This document shows, piece by piece, positions 55,601-64,000 of a stretch of DNA of 64,000 nt. The notes beneath the pieces are model-generated. The model was not told the origin of the DNA. It made no database searches and saw only the letters and a program-made list of their open reading frames with translations. The number at the start of each line of letters is the position of its first letter. The first letter of the stretch is position 1. The stretch is taken from NCBI RefSeq assembly GCF_023078275.1, contig NC_062975.1, positions 11,197,141 to 11,261,140 of the forward strand, given 5' to 3'. The translations under genes and the position numbers were made by a program. Origin of the DNA: Leguminivora glycinivorella. Taxonomy: Eukaryota > Arthropoda > Insecta > Lepidoptera > Tortricidae.

Positions 55601-58600
55601 GGCCCCAGATGAGGTGTGTTTCCCGCCTTTGAGATTTAATGGTCGTATCCGGCTGAAAACACTGTTGTAGGCGATAGTTTATTCAACAGTTTAGCTGTTC
55701 ACACAGCTCCCCCTGCTGCCACACGGGAGGAGGAGGCTTTTCATCAAAAAAGGACCCGTAATCGCAAGAAACCTTTTCTGATAAGTTCTCATGTATATGA
55801 AACAGAACCCTTCTTCTAAGAAAAGGCCACATAGACTAAAATGCTATACAGCGTGCGTAACGTATGCGGAATGAAATCTGGACAAAATTCAATGTCTTAT
55901 AAAATTAATATAACATAGTTTATTTTTAATATCTTTCGTGATTTTAATTATGTATTGAATATCGATAAATAAAAGAGTTAGTTTTCGCCAATGTGAGGCT
56001 TCTAACAGAACTTGTGATACTTTATGTCCATCGGTGTCGACAAAACCAATGTTAGCATTTTTTAAGGTCCAAATTTATCTTCCATGTGATAACTTTTTAA
56101 AGAAGCTTCGTATGCTCGACATTTTTCACATTCTTGTCCGTAGGATCATTAGTGTTCTCAAAATAATAGTTTTCTTGTCGTGAAATTCCATTTATTCGAC
56201 ATATTATTAGTCATTCATAAACCCAGAAATGCAAAAACAGCTGTTTTTTAAATTTTTTGACTTAACGGCGTAGCAGCATTTTCAAAGTTGTTTATTTTAT
56301 TTTTGAAGACTATAGGCCTAACTTCTTCACTCATGTCTTCAAGATAATTTTTATCACTTTCGCTGCCCAATTCGAATGCTGTCTCGAGCTCTCTGTGAGA
56401 TTTTGTGCCTTAGGGGGCCGACATTTCTTTTAATCAAATCTCTCCCAGAAAACTTGCCAATGCTGTAATGTTTTCTTGGACCACGCTTTGTTGCGGTAGT
56501 TTTTGTAAAGAAAAAGGACGCAAAAATATTATAAATTGACTGTTAGCTTCTAACCCTTCCTACAAAACTTTCCTCGGGTTTTGCATTCGGTCACAGAATA
56601 TTGGTATGTAGAAATTACAAACAGTTTCGCTAGGTCGTCCTTCTCGATTGACCATCATTTCGAGAAAAGGAATCCAATACTCATGAAACTTACCAGTTTA
56701 AATGACAGATATGTAAACTTTAATCTGGCATTTATACATTATTTTAGTTTATTTATTTACTTACTCTGTACCGTCTGTACGATATCAAAACTTTGTCCAG
56801 ATTTCATTCCGCATACGTTAGCCGAATGCACAAACGCTCACGAAACGAAACGCTCGTATATATCTATCTCTATCGCTCTTGCATTTAGTCGCGACTGGGT
56901 CAGGTAAACATCAAACATCTACTCCTATTCAAAAGTTGGTCTAAGGCACTTACTTATATCTCTCGAATTTTTTTTTTTTATTAATGTTATTTTAGTAAAT
57001 AATTAGATTTTGAGTTTCCATCCGACAATACTCAAGAAATTGATGGAAAAAGTACTATGTTTAATTACCTGACTGAATGTGAAGTATGGTGCTAATATTT
57101 TCTCTAATTCTGGAGGTAGTTCTGGAGGTAAACTGAGGGCAGTCTGAGCTGAAACTGGTAAAGCAATTCATTGCAGTAAACATGAGTCCACAACGGGTCT
57201 GTTGTGTGATGAGGCTGATGAGAACAGACATGGACATTGTTTTCTTTGTATAAAAGTATCTGTATACATACATATAATATATTATACATATTGTTGTCTG
57301 ACTACCCACAACACAAGCCTTTTCGAGCTTACTGTGGGACTCGGTCAATATGTGTAAGAATGTTCTAACATAATGTAACATGTTACAACATTTTCATTGC
57401 ATGGCACAGTGGAATGATTAGATAGATAATTTTAAACAAAAATTGAGAGCATTTAGAAGATTACTCCAGCATAACCTTCCTTCCTCCACAAGTAATACTC
57501 ACTCTCAAAAGTGGAATAAACATAGTTTTTTTCTGTCATGTATGTGTTTCCTCAAATTATGGCCTTAAACAAAGAAAGCCAAGACTCAACTTATTTCAGA
57601 ATAAATAAATAAATATTATAGGACATTCTTACACAGATTGACTGAGCCCTACGGTAATCTCAAGAAGGCTTGTGCTGTGGGTACTCAGACAACAATATAT
57701 ATAGTATACAAATACTTATATACATAGAAAACATCTATGACGCAGGAACAAATATCTGTGCTCATCACACAAATAAATGCCCTTACCGGGATTCGAACCC
57801 GGGACTGCGGCATAGCAGGCAGGGTCACTACGCGCTAGTCCAGACCGGTCGTCAGAATGACTCAATTTATTTCAGAAATGTGGCTTATGATACTGACCCA
57901 CACTCTACTTACCATCTTTCATGACAACAGTGCTGTCTGTAAAACTTTTAACAATCTTTTCACTCTCATCAAGAGGCATAAGCTGTGGTTTCTTCTTTGA
58001 GGACTCCATTGGGCTTGGCATTACCATTTCTTGTGAAAAGAACCTGAAAACAAACCATATGGACCAACTACCACAGAATAAATGTGAGCGAATTAGTAAG
58101 ACGTCCCATTGTGTTGATTGCTATAAAGCCTGTGTCAGTGTTATTCATATAAAGAAACAAGCAAATGTCTTCATGGTTAGCGACAAAGTGGGATATTTTA
58201 CTTAACACTATCACAACCCAGGTATAGGTGAATAACTTGAGAAAGTCACCTGTTGTATGTGTGAGTGACATGTTCAAATAGGCGTTTGTTTTGTTTGTGT
58301 TACTAATTTTAAATATGTGTTCTCTATTCGAACACGTCACTCACATACAACAGGTGACTTTCTTAAGTTTTTCACCTATACCTAAGTGTTACCATATAAA
58401 AGAAAACTTCTGACAAAACTAAAACTGGGGGCCGATTTTTGAGTCTCACTGTCACTAAAATACCAGTTGAAAACGGTGAATTGCCTATTATTTTCAGTGA
58501 CAATTTTCTGAATTCAAATGCCGTGAGACTCAAAAATCGGCCCCCTGACAGTGAATTAGGGACAATTTGTGTTGTCCCTATCTATTGTATACCATTAGAC

Positions 58601-59546
58601 CTTACACCTACTTACAGGTTTGAATCCCAGACAAGCATGGTTGTGTGATAAACAATTAAAACAATATAACATAAGGCCATCCTTTTCACACTATTTGTAA
58701 GTGCAATAGGCATACACCAATGTGATAAAGTTTATCAAACTAGTGCGCTACACCCACAGTACTGGTGTTTATTTGTCAGATAAGCACAGGTATTAAATTT
58801 GTTCCAGAGTCCTAGATGTTTTCTATGCAGTAAAATGTCTATTATTCTGTTCTTTGATGGTCCAGTACATCCAGTAATCCAGCACAAAAATCAGTTAACC
58901 ATCTGTTCATAAATTATCACAAAGATATCTCTGTTAAATTGAGTAAAACCCAGAAAAGAGAGACTGTATATATAAATATTTGTATAAATTGTTGTGTGAG
59001 TACTCACAACACAAGCCTTCTTGAGTTTACTGTGGGTTTTAGCCAATTTGTGTAAGACAATCCCTATAAAATAAAAACAAAAAAAAAAATAAAGGACTTA
59101 CATGTCTGTAGCCTCTTCAGCTATTTTATCGAAATTTGGGTCTGGCGAAGGCTCGAATTGACTGCTGCAGGCTACAATGTCCTTCGGATCTAACGTGCAT
59201 GCCTGGTCTATGTCCCAACGGAACGAACCTCGCCGTTCTTTCTTATAAATTTTGCACATTGAAGGGCTGAAACGTTTTTTTAAATTTTAGCTGAATGTTA
59301 AGGCATAACGGCACATACTACTACAATACTAGTGACCATGTATTAGTACTGAAATAAGCAAAAGTAAAACGTAAGCAACGCATCTTGCATCGAAGGTTTT
59401 TTATAACATTACTGGAATTTTACTCACCTGCATATTGGTTTGTGTAATTTCTCGATCAGTACTCTATCAAACGGATTTCGCACTTTTTTATAAGTTGGCG
59501 GAGTTGATACAGAATTATTTGGTGGGCTAACATTTCTGTCGTTCAT
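42781..59546 (-). CDS. bora: Aurora borealis (Bora), 9 exons, 680 aa
   Basis: The joined exons are 59546-59428, 59266-59102, 58043-57913, 57148-57069, 55380-55192, 52477-52241, 47979-47836, 44810-44663 and 43610-42781. They total 2043 nt and all phases agree. Bora is a largely disordered mitotic cofactor. After Cdk phosphorylation it lets Aurora A activate Polo kinase, and it also activates Aurora A. Family landmarks are the N-terminal NPFD, then GSFRWDIDQ (residues 53-61, the most conserved block), FFSQEMVMPSP, the LSLP region followed by LAPYFTFSQ, and SLRRKLFFE in exon 5. Numerous SP/TP sites (SPSM, PSPM, TPLR, LSP) suit kinase control. Exon 7 adds a Cys-rich patch (TCLDC and CFC). Exons 5, 6 and 7 each have extra copies in the following intron. 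Confidence 0.9.
43686..43846. mobile_element. MITE in bora intron 8
   Basis: GGCAAAGTTGTTGTTTAACC faces GGTTAAACACACTTTGCC. The interior includes inverted GATTCCAATATTGAAACGCG-type segments with GAGCGTAGCGAG. Confidence 0.75.
44284..44622 (-). mobile_element. 3' end of a Jockey/CR1-like LINE
   Basis: The minus-strand frame 44612-44485 reads KSFTVRAVKLWNEVPLSLKR, then QSVTSLKVNLKKLWLSEQ and stop. This is the characteristic RT C-terminal tail of such LINEs, followed by an A/T-rich 3' end. It begins about 40 bp beyond the donor of bora exon 8. Confidence 0.75.
44663..44810 (-). CDS. bora: bora exon 8
   Basis: Encodes DSPPRRKHSFSFAGKRSLSL, then HRSRSVQKLDFSMNMSVDGS: basic, serine-rich, with an SP site. 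Acceptor TTTTCTTTCAAG, donor GTATGTTC. Confidence 0.85.
44891..45078. mobile_element. Near-perfect palindrome, about 190 bp
   Basis: The central arms of about 45 bp (CCGCCTGAATGTAATTC and GAATTACATTCAGGCGG) are perfect around ACTGAGGA at 44990. The outer parts are diverged. GC-rich arms; foldback MITE in bora intron 7. Confidence 0.8.
45168..46256. repeat. Repeat related to family G, about 1.1 kb
   Basis: Starts AGGGTTCCGTACCTC with an inverted GGAACCCTTATAG nearby, and ends GACAGACGGACAGAGTCGC, then GGTACGGAACCCTAAAAAC. It carries CCGGTCAAGTGCGAGTCGGA at 45251. Long homopolymer and AT-rich stretches lie inside. Confidence 0.75.
46372..46471 (-). pseudogene. Degenerate copy of bora exon 7
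   Basis: On the minus strand it reads MATCLDCIASDCNSDRGKKG, then HCFCKS, very close to the Cys-rich core of exon 7 (MATCLDCIASDSDPGKKRQC). It lacks a usable acceptor in phase 0: candidate AGs lead straight into stops. A GTAAGA donor-like site at 46398-46403 lies at the position homologous to GGCAAGAAA in exon 7. Located 1.4 kb downstream of the parent exon, in intron 7. Confidence 0.75.
47288..47360. mobile_element. Small palindromic MITE
   Basis: GATAAATGATAAAACATC (47289) faces GATGTTTTATCATTTATC (ending 47338). Related to 14690-14835. Confidence 0.75.
47440..47735 (+). mobile_element. LINE/SINE 3' tail
   Basis: CATCAGGCGGACCGTATGC, then GCTTGTTTGCCACCGACG and an A-run (47727-47734), a retroposon 3' end common in Lepidoptera. 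Confidence 0.6.
47836..47979 (-). CDS. bora: bora exon 7
   Basis: 48 codons, phase 0 at both ends, acceptor TTGTGTTTTCCAG. Encodes the Cys patch TCLDC and CFCKS and then NISLKRSASLK. The CxxC plus CxC spacing could bind metal; this is not known for Bora. Confidence 0.85.
47980..49300. other. bora intron 6, proximal part
   Basis: AT-rich DNA. From 48825 to 49020 there is a cluster of ATTAATCG/CGATTAAT palindromes after GAGTTGGCC. Otherwise nothing is supported. Confidence 0.4.
49306..50072. repeat. Palindromic satellite-like cluster with segmental duplication
   Basis: Outer ends (ACACCACTTTGGAATCTGAC at 49331 and GTCAGATTCCAAAGTGGTGT at 50018) are inverted. Inside, monomers of about 105 bp carrying GTGACAGTCAGCAATGTCAG and CAGCACCCCCGAGAACC alternate. 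A block of about 326 bp (49360-49686) is repeated almost exactly at 49695-50011. The block junction is a perfect palindrome, GTCAAAGTGACAGTCACTTT plus GAC. Confidence 0.85.
50303..50815 (-). repeat. Hairpin-ended repeat family F, inverted long copy
   Basis: Starts AATATCTGGGC-type end (50309) with hairpin ACCGAGCTTCGCTCGGT and runs through the same two internal segments as 16640-17158, ending in an ATAAATAA microsatellite. Very similar to that copy. Confidence 0.8.
51040..51262 (+). mobile_element. SINE remnants
   Basis: GTGAAGAAAAACATCGTGAGG is a family-B-type body. At 51160-51262, GCACCCATAGTGCAAGC and TTGTGTAAGGTGTCCCC match the tail of the SINE at 14176. Confidence 0.65.
51487..51690 (-). 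pseudogene. bora exon 6 copy D (frameshifted)
   Basis: Aligns with exon 6 from TPLRQGP to the donor. A 2-nt loss (GACTGGG where copy C has GACTTTGGG) breaks the frame. The donor has become GTACCTAA. Confidence 0.8.
51726..51930 (-). pseudogene. bora exon 6 copy C (frameshift and stop)
   Basis: Homologous over about 200 bp. A 1-nt loss after GGCCCGT shifts the frame. The last codon before the GTAATA donor is TAG instead of GAG, so inclusion would end the protein. Confidence 0.8.
52000..52173 (-). CDS. bora: bora exon 6 copy B (possible alternative exon)
   Basis: 58 codons, fully open, ending in the same GAAGAG then GTAATAACC donor as exon 6. Versus exon 6 it lacks 3 residues (at VVDFGDN) and 8 residues (STSISPVT), both multiples of 3 nt. 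A possible acceptor, CTTCGCCAGAG, directly precedes the open part and gives phase 0, so the exon could be added or swapped without shifting the frame. The acceptor has only a modest pyrimidine tract, so use is a hypothesis. Confidence 0.5.
52241..52477 (-). CDS. bora: bora exon 6
   Basis: 79 codons, phase 0 on both sides, acceptor CTTTTTTCAG. Encodes TPLRQGPSHCKLRNKILDVV, then LSPIHFNTPPKRL with TP and SP kinase sites and a Ser-rich end. Confidence 0.88.
52500..53378. other. bora intron 5, distal part
   Basis: AT-rich DNA with short direct repeats of ATATTCAAATTCATCAA near 52920-52980. No gene or RNA supported. Confidence 0.4.
53379..54031. repeat. Repeat family G, copy 2
   Basis: Same orientation as 20466-21045 and nearly identical apart from a longer (GTCC)n run (53427-53560). 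It ends directly beside the exon 5 copy array. Confidence 0.85.
54100..55191 (-). repeat. Tandem array of partial bora exon 5 copies (225-bp period)
   Basis: The exon 5 donor context (CCTGATTTG then GTGAGTGAG) occurs at 55192 (true exon) and again at 54967, 54742, 54517, 54293 and, diverged, 54132. The four central copies are almost identical. Each keeps the 3' half of exon 5 (HSDTEHH to TFSPDL) and the donor but has lost the 5' half and acceptor. Reading through from the donor soon reaches TGA. Confidence 0.9.
55192..55380 (-). CDS. bora: bora exon 5
   Basis: 63 codons, acceptor AATATTTCAG, donor GTGAGTGAG. Encodes GQDRFGEYEITANGSLRRKL, then FFEHSDTEHH and an acidic stretch. SLRRKL is a conserved Bora motif. 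Confidence 0.9.
55472..55604. mobile_element. MITE with GGCCCGTTTCTCGAAAGG ends
   Basis: GGCCCGTTTCTCGAAAGGT faces ACCTTTCGAGTAACGGGCC. The interior repeats TTACAAG/CTTGTAA. Confidence 0.75.
55860..56818. mobile_element. Mariner-like MITE, copy 2 (uninterrupted, 959 bp)
   Basis: 27-bp ends ACGTATGCGGAATGAAATC / GATTTCATTCCGCATACGT, flanked by TA (55858-55859 and 56819-56820). No transposase frame. The 94-108 codon frame near the right end is shared with copy 1 only because the DNA is. Confidence 0.9.
57069..57148 (-). CDS. bora: bora exon 4
   Basis: Encodes AQTALSLPPELPPELEKILA, then PYFTFSQ, a conserved Bora block. Acceptor ACCAGTTTCAG, donor GTAATTAA. Confidence 0.88.
57250..57380 (+). 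mobile_element. SINE family A tail fragment
   Basis: CTACCCACAACACAAGCC and TACTGTGGGACTCGG match the 3' half of the SINE at 12583. Confidence 0.65.
57615..57850 (-). mobile_element. tRNA-derived SINE (family A), inverted
   Basis: The plus strand reads tail first (GACTGAGCCCTACGG) and then the tRNA-like head with GGGATTCGAACCCGGGAC (57787) and CCAGACCGGTCGTC. Confidence 0.8.
57913..58043 (-). CDS. bora: bora exon 3
   Basis: Encodes FFSQEMVMPSPMESSKKKPQ to STVVMKD. MPSP is a conserved proline-directed site region. Acceptor TTGTTTTCAG, donor GTAAGTAG. Confidence 0.9.
58212..58386. mobile_element. MITE in bora intron 2
   Basis: AGAAAGTCACCTGTTGTATG faces CATACAACAGGTGACTTTCT, and AGGTATAGGTGAA faces TTCACCTATACCT: arms of about 55 bp. 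Confidence 0.85.
58427..58546. mobile_element. MITE, ATCGGCCC family, copy 2
   Basis: GGGGGCCGATTTTTGAGTCT faces AGACTCAAAAATCGGCCCCC. Related to 37448-37563. Confidence 0.85.
58745..59070 (+). mobile_element. Diverged SINE family A copy
   Basis: GTTTATTTGTCAGATAAGCA, CCTAGATGTTTTCTATG and CACAACACAAGCCTTCTTG follow the family A body and tail, interrupted near 58835-58960. Confidence 0.6.
59102..59266 (-). CDS. bora: bora exon 2
   Basis: Encodes SPSMCKIYKKERRGSFRWDI, then DQACTLDPKDI. The FRWxIDQ core is the best Bora signature in the window. Donor GTAAGTCC. Confidence 0.93.
59428..59546 (-). CDS. bora: bora exon 1 (start)
   Basis: ATG 59544-59546 opens MNDRNVSPPNNSVSTPPTYK, then RNPFDRVLIEKLHKPIC. 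Donor GTGAGTAA. Confidence 0.88.
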
Positions 59547-59892
59547 TTCGAAATTAACGTTACTTTAGTTTTGGCATGGGCACAATGACCCCAAGGACAT
59601 GTCAAACAAAATGCAGGCGGAACCACAGATTGTAGCTGTTGCACTGCACTGGCTCAATTCAAATTCAATACATGGTCCATATTCCATATCCCATATCCCG
59701 ACTAAAGCGCCACCTGTCAAAAACTAATTTTTATGGAGGAAATGTCTCGTACTTATTAACTTGACGAAGATTCGTGATTTGTGATATTTAATTAATAAAT
59801 AATATTAATCTTTATGATTTGTCTTTTGAAGTTTTTTTTATAGGTGTGCGTAGGGAGTGGCATGTATGTATAAGGTAGAGACTCACCACGAT

Positions 59893-60025
59893 AAGTTTGC
59901 AACGATTTTCACAGCCTCGCCAGTGCAGATGTTATTTTAAACGTCAAACTTTGATGAAATTATGACGTTTACTTAACCCTTGCAGAGGCGGGGCTATTAA
60001 AATCTATGCAGACTTATCGTGGGAC
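59893..60025. mobile_element. MITE near the bora start
   Basis: TAAGTTTGCAACGATTTT faces an end reading AAAATCTATGCAGACTTA. The core pairs AACGTCAAACTTTGATG with TTATGACGTTT. Confidence 0.65.
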
Positions 60026-60157
60026 GATTCTAATGTTGGTGAAATAATGGTACGTGTTGATCGTATCATACACGATGTCGCTTCAAGAGATTTATTCGAA
60101 TTCATATGGATTTCACACCATTATCCTTCGTAACAATACATACATATTAATACAAAT

Positions 60158-60352
60158 ACATATTATAGGACATTCTTACACAGATTGACTGAGGCCCACG
60201 GTAAGCTCAAGAAGGCTTGTGTTGTGGGTACTCAGACAACGATATATATAATATATAAATACTTATATACATAGAAAACATCCATGACTCAGGAACAAAT
60301 ATCTGTGCTCATCACACAAATAAATGCCCTTACCGGGATTCGAACCCGGGAC
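60158..60352 (-). mobile_element. tRNA-derived SINE (family A), inverted, head truncated
   Basis: GACTGAGGCCCACGGTAAGC to GGGATTCGAACCCGGGACC. The outer half of the tRNA head is missing. Confidence 0.75.
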
Positions 60353-60394
60353 CGGTAATAATTAAATAATAATAATTTATCATGTTTTAATGTA

Positions 60395-60545
60395 CGCGAC
60401 AAAGAAAATTGTAGCACAGATGCATCAAATACAGACGGACTAGAAATTGAATGGAAGTATTATCACCTATCGTTATTAGCTGATAGCTGCTAATTTTCAG
60501 TCCGTCTGTATTTAATGCACTTTTGCGTTCCACATCTGTTCTACA
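60395..60545. mobile_element. MITE between bora and the torsin-like gene
   Basis: GAAAATTGTAGCACAGATG faces CATCTGTTCTACAATTTC, and ACAGACGGACT faces AGTCCGTCTGT. Confidence 0.8.
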
Positions 60546-60987
60546 ATTTCCTTGTCACGTAGATTAGCTACGTCCTTGACAAATTATTAAAATCAGAGAG
60601 ACCACAACAAACCAAGTTCAACATGTTCTACTTATGAAGTGTTTGCAAAATATTATTAATAATATTTGTAGCTGCTTTACACGCATACAAATACAAGTTA
60701 AGTTAAGTTTTTAAAATTGAATGGCCTCAGTCCATTGGTGGGACTATTTTGCTAGTGTCAAGGTAATATAAGCTAATTGTTATTGATTTTGGTACGGTAA
60801 GTACGACAGTGTTCGGTAGTTGGCACTTGTAAATTGATAGCTAGATTTTACAAGGGCTCGTGGACTATCGGCTGTTGACGACAAAAAAGTAGCTAAATGC
60901 GTTTCGCGATTAATTCTTCATCAGCTTCTCACTATAACATTAGTTTATTGCATAATAAGCTATCGATATTACTCTTTAACAACATTA

Positions 60988-62502
60988 ATGAGCAAAAGAA
61001 GGAGAAATTATTCACGACACGATACCGCTAAGATGGCGTTCGAACCGGAAGTCCAATACAAGTTAAAAAAGTACTATGATAGTCCCTCAAAAAAATTGTC
61101 TAGTATTATCTGTGGTTCTGACAGTAAAGTCGTTTACACAGATTGTCATAATATAAATATAAAAAGAATATGAAATTATTACATATTTTTAACGAATGAA
61201 CGCATTTAATAAAAACTTACCCGTATAATACTTTTATAATATGCGTTAATCAATATTTGGGATATATTTTAATTTTGTTTATTTGAAGCCTAATAATTAA
61301 TATGTTAATCTCAACTAGTTCAAAAACAAGTATCTACTTCTATAAACTCATTTATTCCGTTGTTTTTGAAAGTTTTGACAGCAAGTTATATCATATGTCA
61401 ATTTTAATTTTAAAAACATTGTGTTGTAGTTCATGACATGAATAGTAAAAGTTGCGATAAGATACACAGAAGAAACCGATTGCAGATGAATTACCAAAAT
61501 TTGGACGTAAGTTATGAACCAATGGACATAGATTTGAGCTCGAATTCTATAAAGAATTTAGACGATAGCATACATTGTGAACCTGAAGAAAGAAAGACTG
61601 TTTCAAGATCTTCTTCTCCTATAACCTTTATTACAAATTTTATTAAACAAGAACCTGTAATAGAAGATATCGCCCCGGTTCCAGTTAGTGACAGTGGACC
61701 AAAATGCTTCCAAACAGTTAAGAAGTATCATATCATTATGCAGCCTAAAAAAACAGTGGGATCATGTCTTATGGTAAAACTTTCAGTTCTATTTGTAGTT
61801 GTCGCATGTGCGTTAGTTTATCAGAATACATTTACCTGTTGTGAAGAATTGAATTTAATTAATATGAAAGCTACACTGGGCAGGCAATTGTATGGACAAA
61901 AGAGGGCTATTGATTTGTTAACAAGATCATTGGATACTCAAGTGAGTAGTAAAATATTATTCCTATATGGTGGCACAGGAGTTGGAAAGACATATGCTAC
62001 CACTATGATGTTTGGAGAAGTATGGAATTTGACTAATGTATACCACTACTTGATGCCCAGTTTCATGGAGACCTTTCCGGATGATCTGCTATTGGGTATG
62101 TCTTTTTGTAAGTCCTCCATACTGATTGTTGATGACTTGTCACGGAATGATTTCCATATCAAGGAACACATAAAGAATGTCATTGATAAAAGTGAATATT
62201 TGAAAAAGAACATAACTGTTATCTTGGTCTACAATTATGATAATATAGAAAAGAATTTTATGAAGCATTCCAATGTGGCTTTCTTTGAGTTTGAGCTGAG
62301 AGAGACTTTTAATGACATAGATGTTTATAAAGAATTTATAAAATTTGAGCCATTGACTGAGGAGCATTTGAAACTGTGCATAAAACATGAATTGGGTTAT
62401 TACAATGTGGCCAACATGGAGCAGATTGTGAAGAATTTTAATGTCACTTTGGACGGCTGTAAAGGTGTTCACACTAAAATGAAACTTTTGAATGTTTTGT
62501 GA
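60988..62502 (+). CDS. Torsin-like AAA+ ATPase, probable two-exon gene, 402 aa
   Basis: Model: exon 1 60988-61123, exon 2 61430-62502. The donor ACAGTAAAG and acceptor TTGTGTTGTAG keep phase. Alternatively translation starts at ATG 61438 (354 aa). Torsins are AAA+ ATPases of the ER and nuclear-envelope lumen that need membrane cofactors. Numbering from ATG 61438: a Ser-rich, acidic N-terminus with a basic start; one membrane span (111-129, LMVKLSVLFVVVACALVYQ); a torsin-type LYGQKRAIDLL; Walker A GGTGVGKT (178-185); Walker B ILIVDD (228-233), with Asp where most ATPases have Glu; and the torsin tail motif GCKGVHTKMKLL near the C-terminus. The N-terminus with SKRRR could face the nucleoplasm. 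Vertebrate TOR4A has a similar layout; orthology is not established. Confidence 0.75.
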
Positions 62503-62960
62503 TATTAGGTATGTTATAATTTTGGTTTTGATTTGTAGCTAGAGGCTTGTAGTTATGTTGATTATAAAATTATTAAAATGATGGTTTCTAAATTAAACAA
62601 ACCTTACATGAATTATTTTGTACACTGCCCATTCCTCTACATTATTGTTGGTGGTGTTCCATGCCTTATGGGTATGCTTTATGTGCAGTAAGCTTAAGGA
62701 CATTTTCATTAGAATTTCTCATGAATAGACCTTATGGCTCTTGCAGCATAATGGACCCTTTAGATATGGAAACCCTCATTTGGCCATATGTGTTGGTGAA
62801 TCCAAATTACCCTTTGTGGAATATAAATTTTAAATTGGTTAGATACATTTATCTAAGTTAATCAGAGATTGGAAATTTGGTAAGATATTTACCTAAGGTT
62901 GCCAAAAACCCCCGTAAAAGTTGGGCTAATATGAAAATGGCTTCTTAATTAAATTATTTT
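62503..62960. other. Downstream of the torsin-like gene
   Basis: Probably its 3' UTR and flank. Only weak ATTAAA signals (near 62573) were seen. Confidence 0.35.
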
Positions 62961-62963
62961 AAT

Positions 62964-63130
62964 AATAGTAGTAGTAGTAGTAATACACTTTGTTGTACAA
63001 AAATAAGAACACATAATAATAGGAAAGAAAAAGAACACACATCATTTGTACAAAGGCGAACTTAAGAGGGCATTCAACGAAAACGTCGTAATAATGTAAA
63101 ATTGATAGTTTTAGTCGGCAAAATGCTACA
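62964..63130 (-). mobile_element. 3' end of a non-LTR element
   Basis: A (GTA)n run, then ATACACTTTGTTGTAC and CAAAGGCGAACTTAAGAGGG, the same family and orientation as 24345-24640. Confidence 0.6.
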
Positions 63131-63600
63131 CTTTCCGTCATCTAAAAGACTTATTAAGTTCAGGATTCGATTAGGACATCTTCTTAACTTACATGTTGTG
63201 AGACTGGATTTTTAAAAACTAACTCACTTAATTAATTATGATTTTTTTTCTGGTGCCTGTTTAGGAAAACCCGCGAAAAGTGCTGACTTAGTCCGTCTAA
63301 TTTGTAAAATTTGGATAGTTTTGAATGCTTCAAGTGGTAAATTTGTATTATGTATATCCTGTACTACAATCTTCTGAGACTACTTCTTTGTTATAAGGCT
63401 TTAGAATAGAGTAAATGAGGATATGATGAATCCAATTTGTTTCAGAAATCACCTCAGAATAAGTGTCAATTTCTTCGAAAACTTACGTGTTTTTGAAGTA
63501 GTTTTAATATAAAAATAATCTGCAACGCTTACTCAAACAGATTTTATGCAAAAGTTCTCTATTAATTGCAATTTAATATTTTTGACGATTTTTTAAAAAT
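63131..63600. other. Intergenic AT-rich DNA
   Basis: Nothing recognisable. Confidence 0.35.
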
Positions 63601-63604
63601 GCCT

Positions 63605-63819
63605 CCTTATTACCGGTTACGCGCGCTTGCGATGTCAGTACCGCGGCAGAGCTTGTAGAGGCAGGACGTATGTTAGTCCGCTCCGCACGCGGCTCGACGA
63701 TCGCGAAGTTATTTTGTCATTGTGTGCGGCACCCGCCGTGTCCAAAACCGCACTTGTGTGCGTGTTTGGCTGTACTGTTGCATGTATACTGCGACCGAAA
63801 ACTTTGATCCTTGGGTTTA
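63605..63819 (+). other. Candidate first exon / promoter region of a further gene
   Basis: A GC-rich island with many CpGs (CGCGCGCTTGCG, CCGCTCCGCACGCGGC) in AT-rich surroundings ends at TTTA then GTAAGTATT, a perfect donor. A 77-codon frame crosses it but has no recognisable protein and runs past the donor. Inferred only from composition and the splice site. Confidence 0.25.
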
Positions 63820-63849
63820 GTAAGTATTATTTATTATTGAATATCATTT

Positions 63850-64000
63850 TAGGTTACTGACTCGTCTCAACAAAATCTTTGACAATAGATGGTACTCAGG
63901 ATCTGATGATGAAGTCAGATGGTAGTCATGAGTTCTCATCAACCAGGTCTTGAAACCATTTCGTGTTTGGGCTCGTTTGATTCGCCTCAACAAGATCTTT
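63850..64000 (+). repeat. Minisatellite start at right edge
   Basis: CTCGTCTCAACAAAATCTTT at 63862 is repeated as a slightly altered TTCGCCTCAACAAGATCTTT at the window end, a period of about 120 bp. The array probably continues outside. Confidence 0.6.

Noticed and set aside
60988..61173. Stand-alone 61-codon gene
   Set aside because: A phase-compatible donor inside it and an acceptor just before the torsin-like frame make a first exon more likely. This remains unproven.

Overview
The window is nuclear DNA of an insect, almost certainly a moth or butterfly. The protein genes have short GT-AG exons separated by AT-rich introns. Most of the rest is packed with repeats of lepidopteran type: tRNA-headed SINEs, RTE and other non-LTR fragments, a Helitron-type end, many short inverted-repeat elements (MITEs), and repeats carrying GTCCGTCC or GTCAGTCA runs. 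Nothing bacterial, viral or CRISPR-like was seen. All exon models below come from reading splice sites and codon phase by eye; no alignment or transcript was available.

Four genes can be modelled. (1) A single-exon THUMPD1/Tan1-type tRNA acetylation adaptor, minus strand, 520-1386. (2) A secreted-type neutral triacylglycerol lipase, minus strand, 3641-34236, 11 exons and 522 codons. Its Ser-Asp-His triad is intact, its lid loop is full length and it has a PLAT-like C-terminus. Intron 2 (14.3 kb) and intron 10 (6.5 kb) are swollen by transposons. (3) aurora borealis (bora), the mitotic activator of Aurora A and Polo kinases, minus strand, 42781-59546, 9 exons and 680 codons. (4) A torsin-like AAA+ ATPase with a long basic N-terminus and one membrane span, plus strand, about 60988-62502. 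A terminal exon of an unknown plus-strand gene sits at the left edge and a possible first exon at the right edge.

The repeats have a readable history. Intron 10 of the lipase holds a DIRS-type tyrosine-recombinase retrotransposon (about 3825-9910) with its diagnostic inverted terminal repeats and internal complementary region. Its gag gene has an intron, its pol is broken, and its right terminal repeat was later hit by a 978-bp DNA transposon with a 7-bp target duplication. Intron 2 holds a 5'-truncated RTE with an 11-bp target duplication only about 20 bp from a splice acceptor, a 2-kb nested foldback, a 442-449-bp tandem array and a tRNA-like sequence inside a perfect-looking hairpin. Between the lipase and bora lies a mariner-like MITE whose TA target duplication is proved by an empty copy of its target repeat near 13.4 kb.

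The most unusual signal is in bora. Three consecutive exons (5, 6 and 7) are each followed, in their own downstream intron, by extra copies of themselves: five donor-only copies of exon 5, three copies of exon 6 and one copy of exon 7. One exon-6 copy (52000-52173) is open, keeps phase and differs from the parent only by indels of 9 and 24 nt, as expected of a used alternative exon.
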